DNA of 64,000 nt from assembly GCA_964386435.1 (NCBI GenBank), contig CAYLSV010000001.1, positions 73,550 to 137,549 on the forward strand. The letters are read 5' to 3'. Under the pieces are notes generated by a model that worked only from the letters and a program-made list of their open reading frames with translations, was not told the origin of the DNA and made no database searches. This document shows positions 62,465 through 64,000 of this stretch, piece by piece (positions within the stretch are counted from its first letter, which is position 1; the number at the start of each line of letters is the position of its first letter). The DNA is from CAYLSV01 sp964386435. Its GTDB lineage: Bacteria > Planctomycetota > Phycisphaerae > Tepidisphaerales > Tepidisphaeraceae. The translations under genes and the position numbers were made by a program.

Positions 62465-63811
62465 ATGACGCTGATCTCCGAAAGCCGTACCGATGCCCAG
62501 CCGGTGGACGGCGGGTGCCCGCCGCCCGCTGATCGCACGAGTCTTGCCCCCCGCGCCGACGCCGGTGCACTGGCCCGCCAATACCGGGAAGTGCGTTCGG
62601 CGTCGGACGCGTTTGCGGCCACGCTGTTGCCCGAGGACATGGTCATCCAGACCATGCCCGACGTCTCGCCGACGAAGTGGCATTTGGCCCACACGTCGTG
62701 GTTTTTCGAAACGTTTTTGCTCAAGAGCGAGAAGAACCCCGACGCCTACGCCGAGTGCGACCCGCTCTACGGCTACCTGTTCAACAGCTACTACGTCAGC
62801 GTCGGCGACCGCCACTGCCGGATGAAGCGCGGCACCATCAGCCGGCCGACAATCGACGACGTCCGCGACTACCGCCGACACGTCGACCGCCACATGGCGA
62901 GGCTGCTCGACCGCCTGGCGAACGACGCCGCACTGGCGAGCGACCTCGCACCATTGGTCGAGGTCGGCCTCCACCACGAGCAGCAGCACCAGGAGCTGAT
63001 GGCGACCGACATCAAGCACGTCTTCGCCTGCAACCCAACCTACCCCAAGCTCCACGACCAGCCGATCCCTGGCGGCGAGCCAACCGACCTGAAGTGGCTT
63101 GAGCTGCCCGAAGGCGTCGTCGAGATCGGCCACGACGGCCGCGGCTTCGCCTACGACAACGAAGGGCCGCGGCACAAAGCGTACCTCCACGGCGGCAGCA
63201 TCGCCTCCCGCCCCGTCACCAACCGCGATTGGCAAGCGTTCATCGACGACGGCGGCTACACCACCCCCGCCCTCTGGCTCAGCGCCGGCTGGGCCATCGT
63301 CGAGGCCGACCGCGCCAACTGGTCCGCCCCGCTTTACTGGGAGAAGCTTGACGGCCAATGGCACGAATACACCCTCGGCGGCATGCGGCCGATCGAACCC
63401 GACGAACCGGTCTGCCACGTCAGCTACTACGAGGCCGACGCCTTCGCCCGCTGGGCCGACGCCCGCCTCCCCACCGAGGCCGAGCGCGAAACCGCCGAAC
63501 GCTCGCACCCCAGCCCCACCACCGACTTCGCCGAGTCCGCCCGCTACCACCCACGCGTCCCCACCGGCCCCAACCTCGCCGCCGCCCGCGGCGGCGTCTG
63601 GGAGTGGTGCGCCACCCAATACCTCCCCTACCCCGGCTACCGCCCCCCACCCGGCGCCCTGGGCGAGTACAACGGCAAGTTCATGGCCAATCAATTCATC
63701 CTCAAAGGCGGCAGCGTCGCCACCCCAAAATCCCACTACCGCCCCACTTACCGCAACTTCTTCCCCCCTGAAGCCCGCTGGCAATTCAGCGGCCTACGTC
63801 TGGCCCGGTGA
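62465..63811 (+). CDS. egtB: Ergothioneine biosynthesis protein EgtB (sulfoxide synthase)
   Basis: A 448-residue non-heme iron enzyme that joins cysteine or gamma-glutamylcysteine to hercynine with O2. The N-terminal DinB-like domain has MPDVSPTKWHLAHTSWFFETF and the iron-binding H-x3-H-x-E in LHHEQQHQELM (H171, H175, E177), with the third histidine in LAH at 75. The C-terminal formylglycine-generating-enzyme-like domain reads GRGFAYDNEGPRHKAYL, SRPVTNRDWQAFIDDGGY, ARLPTEAERETAER, GGVWEWCATQYLPYPGY and GGSVATPKSHYRPTYRNFFPPEARWQFSGLRLAR. The ATG at 62465 is chosen because TAGGAT sits just ahead of it; an ATG three codons earlier is possible. egtD is not seen in the 189 bases downstream. Confidence 0.93.
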   Translation: MTLISESRTDAQPVDGGCPPPADRTSLAPRADAGALARQYREVRSASDAFAATLLPEDMVIQTMPDVSPTKWHLAHTSWFFETFLLKSEKNPDAYAECDPLYGYLFNSYYVSVGDRHCRMKRGTISRPTIDDVRDYRRHVDRHMARLLDRLANDAALASDLAPLVEVGLHHEQQHQELMATDIKHVFACNPTYPKLHDQPIPGGEPTDLKWLELPEGVVEIGHDGRGFAYDNEGPRHKAYLHGGSIASRPVTNRDWQAFIDDGGYTTPALWLSAGWAIVEADRANWSAPLYWEKLDGQWHEYTLGGMRPIEPDEPVCHVSYYEADAFARWADARLPTEAERETAERSHPSPTTDFAESARYHPRVPTGPNLAAARGGVWEWCATQYLPYPGYRPPPGALGEYNGKFMANQFILKGGSVATPKSHYRPTYRNFFPPEARWQFSGLRLAR

Positions 63812-64000
63812 TGTGGCAACAGCCCGAACGACCGCGAGCCGCTGCTCAAGCTGGAGGCGATCGGAGGTGATCCCGACGGCGACTTGGACCGCCTGCAAGT
63901 TGCTTCCGCTCGTCCATCGTCCAGCTCCCCAAGCTAAGGACGGTGGATGACGGCCGTCACCACGCCCCAAGCGATCAGCTCGGCCTACCCACCCGCGTCG
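63812..64000. other. Right edge of the window, no gene supported
   Basis: After the egtB stop a short open frame (NDREPLLKLEAIGGDPDGDLDRL) gives no recognisable product and ends near 63935. An egtD start would be expected near here but is not visible. Confidence 0.4.

Overview
The window is GC-rich, densely coded DNA from a bacterium that most resembles a planctomycete of the Phycisphaerae type. The evidence is a set of secreted proteins ending in PEP-CTERM tags of the form VPEPxxLxLLxxxGLxLLRRR, type II pseudopilin-like proteins with a FTLVE prepilin motif, a membrane protein with a CPxCGYDxTGL...CPECG zinc ribbon, several sulfatases, and many Gfo/Idh/MocA and glycoside hydrolase genes. A run of ten N inside a palindromic repeat array (22583-22592) shows this is a draft contig.

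Layout. 1-7675: housekeeping and unrelated genes (oxidoreductase fragment, Mug glycosylase, GH42 beta-galactosidase, PAP2 phosphatase, TPR protein, PpiD-like protein) with tRNA-Leu(UAG) and tRNA-Lys(CUU). 7821-17849: a co-oriented block with a His/Cys-rich DUF2946-like protein, five PEP-CTERM reading frames (one carries two complete PEP-CTERM proteins fused by loss of a stop codon; one is vanadium-haloperoxidase-like), then a COG0523 GTPase coupled by overlapping codons to a lipoprotein and an unknown protein. 17979-24700: CgeB-like glycosyltransferase, membrane proteins, a sugar-dehydrogenase-like lipoprotein, and a cluster of REP/MITE-like palindromes. 24731-26070: two IS5-group transposase remnants on opposite strands. 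26069-28121: a methyltransferase, a pseudopilin and a decayed sulfatase.

28118-57809 is a large polysaccharide-use region. It holds two GH78-type alpha-L-rhamnosidases (one with a frameshift in a G8 tract), L-rhamnose mutarotase, a GH29 fucosidase, two intact sulfatases and the decayed one upstream, a polysaccharide lyase, a heparinase II/III-like lyase, a DUF1961 protein, a SGNH acetylesterase, and an Opp/Dpp-type ABC importer whose binding protein and first permease are one fused chain. Two LacI-type regulators are each followed by a DNRLRE-domain PEP-CTERM surface protein. The enzyme set fits degradation of a sulfated, rhamnose- and/or fucose-containing glycan; that substrate is an inference. 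Several genes share promoter architecture: a palindrome TTGTCATTGACAA at two of them, and a conserved TTGACA-N17-TACATT type promoter at the heparinase and one sulfatase.

57810-62464 is a graveyard. On the minus strand the remains of cas6, cas3, cas8, cas7 and cas5 lie in order, matching the dev-type (I-MYXAN) CRISPR-Cas arrangement. All but cas5 are broken by frameshifts and internal deletions, and no CRISPR array is visible. The window closes with egtB (ergothioneine sulfoxide synthase). Many genes lack a Shine-Dalgarno and instead have a -10-like hexamer 6-10 bases before the start codon, suggesting frequent leaderless mRNAs.
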